Assembly: GCA_964532515.1 (NCBI GenBank) | Contig: CAZHKH010000075.1 | Span: 1-7,728, forward strand | Direction of reading: 5' to 3' | Source: TMED161 sp964532515 | GTDB taxonomy: Bacteria > Fidelibacterota > Marinisomatia > SCGC-AAA003-L08 > D37C17 | Length of the DNA: 7,728 bases | In this document: in pieces, positions 5,607 through 7,728 of the stretch | Layout of the letters: each line of letters opens with the position of its first letter | Position numbering within the stretch: the stretch's first letter is position 1 | Translations under genes and position numbers: made by a program | The notes under the pieces: generated by a model | Told to the model about the DNA's origin: nothing | The model's database searches: none | Seen by the model: the letters and a program-made list of their open reading frames with translations, nothing else

Positions 5607-6731
5607 TTAAGATTTCGTGTAAAATTTCAAAAGCTTAAAAATACTAAGCGCATCAAACCACCTGTGAAATTGTTTTGAAAAATGTTTGTACGATGGAGAT
5701 TGCGTAATAGGCTCCCATGCATTTTGAATATTTAATTTTTGCAAAAAAGGGAGTAATTCTAAATCAATCTTATTAATGTCATCTTTTATTGTATTGTAAT
5801 TTTTTTGATTGGATGACAGAGCAAGATTAATCCATTCCTTCAAAATTTCAAATGCCTTTTCAGAGAAATATAACGACGATAAATCCAGCTCTCCATTCAA
5901 TGATTTTTCAAGCCTCACGCTGGTTCCCATATACAATCTACTGCAATATCTTGAAGATGGATAAACGAGCATATCATTAATCTGTTTAACTCCACAGAAC
6001 TTTTCAAGTTCCTGCAAAAAATAGAAATCTTCTCCTGCAACCTTTCTATTCATTCCGCCAATCGACACATAGGCTAGGTATGTGCATATCATTGTGGACC
6101 CCAATGATATGTAATGATATGGCGAGCCACATTCTTTAATACTTAGCGATGTATCCTTTAAAAATTTCTCATACTCCCTAATGATTTGTTTCGTTTTGGG
6201 CTCATCGTTTTGGTGTAGAAAATTAACGGTAGCAGCCTCCCACCGATTTTCTTGATACGATGACCAAATAAGCTCCAAATATTTTTCTGATAGGATAGTG
6301 TCTGCATCTATAAAACAAATTATTGAATCTATTTTCAGATAAGACAGAACAGAGTCCACAGATATTTTTCTGGCCATGCCTGCTCCCGCACTCTTTGATT
6401 CAAGTGATTTATTTGTTGAGAATGCATCGGTCACTACACATTCAAAATCATATGTTGTCTCTAATAGCTTCTGATAGGTTTTTTGATTATTACTAAGTAT
6501 AGATTCCTCTGTATCTTCGGAGTTATTGATTGCGATAGATACCAGGGTATTTTCAAGAATATTTTTACTTTGATTATTAATTGATTCTAGTGTTTTAAAT
6601 ATATAATCATACTCATCATAGCAGGGAATGGCAATAAGAAAATCGTAAGATTCTTTGTTTGGGGTTTTATGAATTCGCCACTTTTTATTGGCCAGTTTAT
6701 TTTTAATATATTTATTAATCTTATGATTCAT
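5607..6731 (-). CDS. GT-A-fold (family 2-like) glycosyltransferase
   Basis: This is a 374-residue protein from ATG 6731. The N-terminal strand YDFLIAIPCYDEYDYIFKTL (29-48) is the nucleotide-sugar-binding start of family 2 enzymes (IPCYDE for the usual IPxYNE). GAGMARKISVD (116-126) matches the segment that contacts the nucleotide. CFIDADT (139-145) holds the DxD metal-binding motif, and GEDFYFL (233-239) fits the ED acceptor/base motif. No clear membrane segment is present, though the N-terminus and the C-terminus (FKLLKFYTKS) are basic and could lie on the membrane. Donor and acceptor are unknown. The gene overlaps miaA by 11 bases and is followed 14 bases later by the fatty acid kinase, so it sits in the same operon. 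That leaves a lipid or cell-surface acceptor possible but unproven. A TTG immediately before the ATG (6734) is a less likely start. Confidence 0.78.
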   Translation of the reverse strand: MNHKINKYIKNKLANKKWRIHKTPNKESYDFLIAIPCYDEYDYIFKTLESINNQSKNILENTLVSIAINNSEDTEESILSNNQKTYQKLLETTYDFECVVTDAFSTNKSLESKSAGAGMARKISVDSVLSYLKIDSIICFIDADTILSEKYLELIWSSYQENRWEAATVNFLHQNDEPKTKQIIREYEKFLKDTSLSIKECGSPYHYISLGSTMICTYLAYVSIGGMNRKVAGEDFYFLQELEKFCGVKQINDMLVYPSSRYCSRLYMGTSVRLEKSLNGELDLSSLYFSEKAFEILKEWINLALSSNQKNYNTIKDDINKIDLELLPFLQKLNIQNAWEPITQSPSYKHFSKQFHRWFDALSIFKLLKFYTKS

Positions 6732-7662
6732 CAATATATTGCATTGTCATTTCTTTTAGCTTTTGATAGTTATCAGGGTTAACCCAATTGATATTTATTC
6801 CCCTCTTTTCCATTCTTCTAAACCAGGTTCGCTGTCTTTTTGAAAATTTTCGGATGGAGGTTGTCAGATTAACAATCATCTCTTCTTTTGTTATTTGAGA
6901 TTTTAAGTATCTACCAACGAATTTATATTCCAAACCAAAATAATCTAGCCTATCTATTGGCATACCATTTTCAATTAAATTTTCGACCTCTTCAATCATT
7001 CCTTCATCTATTCGTGCTATTAATCGTTGTTTTATTTTTTCTCTTAGTAACTCTGTATCTACATCGGTTGCAAATACAATGGCATCATCTTTCATGGGTG
7101 TTAATTTGAACCCAGAGTCAGCAGGTTTACTTTTAATAATCTCAATATTTCTAATAATCTGTTTTTTTGTTTCAAGCAGCATATCTTTATTCTCATTTGA
7201 ATTTGATAATGAATAAAAAACTTTCAGTAGCTCATGCTTATCATACTGCTCTAGTTTTTTTCGAAGTTCTGTGTTTGGAGGAGGTTTTTTAGATAGATCA
7301 TAATCCAGCAAAGTAGACTCGATATAGAGTCCGGTTCCACCACATAAAATGGGAATTTTATTTTTAGACTGAATAGTTTTGTAGACACCATAAAAATCCT
7401 TTTGAAAGTCATATACGCTATAGTCTTTCATTGGATCTAGAATATCAATTAAATGATAGTCGATTGCTTTATTGTGGATAGTATACTCGTTAATATCTTT
7501 TCCAGTTCCGATATCCATACCCCTATAAATCTGCCTTGAATCTGCAGATATGATTTCAGAGTCGATATCATATGCTAATTGAGTAGCCAGAGAGGTTTTT
7601 CCACTAGCAGTTGGCCCTGTAATTACAATTAGCTTAAGTTGATTTTTTTTATTTGATTTAAT
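6721..7662 (-). CDS. miaA: tRNA dimethylallyltransferase MiaA, probably starting at ATT
   Basis: MiaA transfers dimethylallyl from DMAPP to N6 of A37 in tRNAs reading UNN codons. With the proposed start the protein is 313 residues, normal for the family. It carries the P-loop GPTASGKT (16-23), SADSRQIYRGMDIGTGK (39-55, with catalytic Asp41), CGGTGLY (107-113), GLEYKF (243-248) and KRQRTWFRRMEKRG (275-288). The first in-frame ATG (7518, Met49) would delete the P-loop and Asp41. Upstream of the P-loop the frame runs back to TAA 7668-7666 with no ATG, GTG or TTG. Only ATC (7665) and ATT (7662) remain at the right distance. ATT overlaps by one base the stop of the upstream gene. YIESTLLDYDLSKKPPPNTELR and the WFRRMEKRG ending recall Bacteroidota MiaA rather than the E. 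coli form. The 3' end overlaps the glycosyltransferase start by 11 bases. Confidence 0.9.
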   Translation of the reverse strand: MKSNKKNQLKLIVITGPTASGKTSLATQLAYDIDSEIISADSRQIYRGMDIGTGKDINEYTIHNKAIDYHLIDILDPMKDYSVYDFQKDFYGVYKTIQSKNKIPILCGGTGLYIESTLLDYDLSKKPPPNTELRKKLEQYDKHELLKVFYSLSNSNENKDMLLETKKQIIRNIEIIKSKPADSGFKLTPMKDDAIVFATDVDTELLREKIKQRLIARIDEGMIEEVENLIENGMPIDRLDYFGLEYKFVGRYLKSQITKEEMIVNLTTSIRKFSKRQRTWFRRMEKRGININWVNPDNYQKLKEMTMQYIDES

Positions 7663-7728
7663 GATTTAACTTTGCGATATCAAGAAACTCATAATCTTTG
7701 GCATACCATGACTTCAAATTTTTAATAG
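7658..7728 (-). CDS. C-terminal tail of an unidentified gene upstream of miaA (partial)
   Basis: One minus-strand frame is open from the window edge to a TAA at 7660-7658 and encodes 22 residues, including LKSWYAKDYEFLDIAKLNH. The other two frames are closed by stops. The stop overlaps the proposed ATT start of miaA by one base, as expected for a tightly packed operon. The tail does not look like the end of MutL, the common miaA neighbour in Gammaproteobacteria. It is too short to identify. Confidence 0.4.
   Translation of the reverse strand, partial: IKNLKSWYAKDYEFLDIAKLNH

Noticed and set aside
5330..5638. A 102-codon open frame on the + strand
   Set aside because: It lies antisense to the conserved DAK2 domain of the fatty acid kinase and has no Shine-Dalgarno or recognisable motif; it is a shadow of the real gene.
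6729..6734. TTG at 6734 as start of the glycosyltransferase
   Set aside because: An ATG follows directly at 6731. Neither has a clear Shine-Dalgarno, so the canonical codon is preferred; the difference is one residue.
6888..7109. A 73-codon hydrophobic open frame on the + strand
   Set aside because: It lies antisense to miaA. The Leu/Tyr-rich look comes from the complement of AT-rich coding sequence, with no start signal.
6721..7518. miaA beginning at the ATG at 7518 (265 residues)
   Set aside because: This would remove the P-loop and the catalytic Asp, both intact in the same frame just upstream, and give a protein shorter than the family.

Overview
The window is AT-rich, densely packed bacterial DNA with gene tails running off both ends. 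The lineage cannot be fixed from sequence alone. The miaA product looks more like the Bacteroidota/FCB form than the usual proteobacterial form. An uncultivated AT-rich, possibly marine bacterium would fit, but that is inference. I see no transposase, phage gene, CRISPR array or rRNA.

Left part, + strand (1-2790). The window opens in the last 43 codons of an acyl-CoA dehydrogenase that resembles glutaryl-CoA dehydrogenase. It overlaps by one base (TAATG) a crotonase-fold gene closest to delta3,delta2-enoyl-CoA isomerases, so this is the end of an acyl-CoA catabolic operon. A tRNA-Glu(UUC) with a strong terminator follows. Then come an orphan alpha/beta hydrolase and an overlapping metallo-beta-lactamase-fold hydrolase of the glyoxalase II-like type.

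Middle, + strand (2791-3199). One 75-residue protein made of two 31-residue repeats forms a complete small transcription unit. It has a near-consensus sigma70-type promoter, the best Shine-Dalgarno in the window, a terminator hairpin, and an imperfect direct repeat just upstream of the promoter. It is the best candidate here for something undescribed.

Right part, - strand (3198-7728), transcribed towards the small gene. The order is an unidentified gene tail, miaA (tRNA A37 dimethylallyltransferase), a GT-A-fold glycosyltransferase, a fused fatty-acid kinase (FakA-like kinase plus FakB/DegV-like acyl carrier in one chain) and plsY (acyl-phosphate:glycerol-3-phosphate acyltransferase). The genes overlap or are separated by 14 bases, which suggests one operon. 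The fused kinase would make acyl-phosphate and PlsY would use it for the first acylation of glycerol-3-phosphate, so this end of the operon feeds membrane lipid synthesis.

Three start or junction problems stand out. miaA has no ATG, GTG or TTG that keeps its P-loop, so it probably starts at ATT. The fak and plsY frames overlap by 74 bases. The glycosyltransferase and fak starts are better placed at ATG codons just inside upstream TTG codons.
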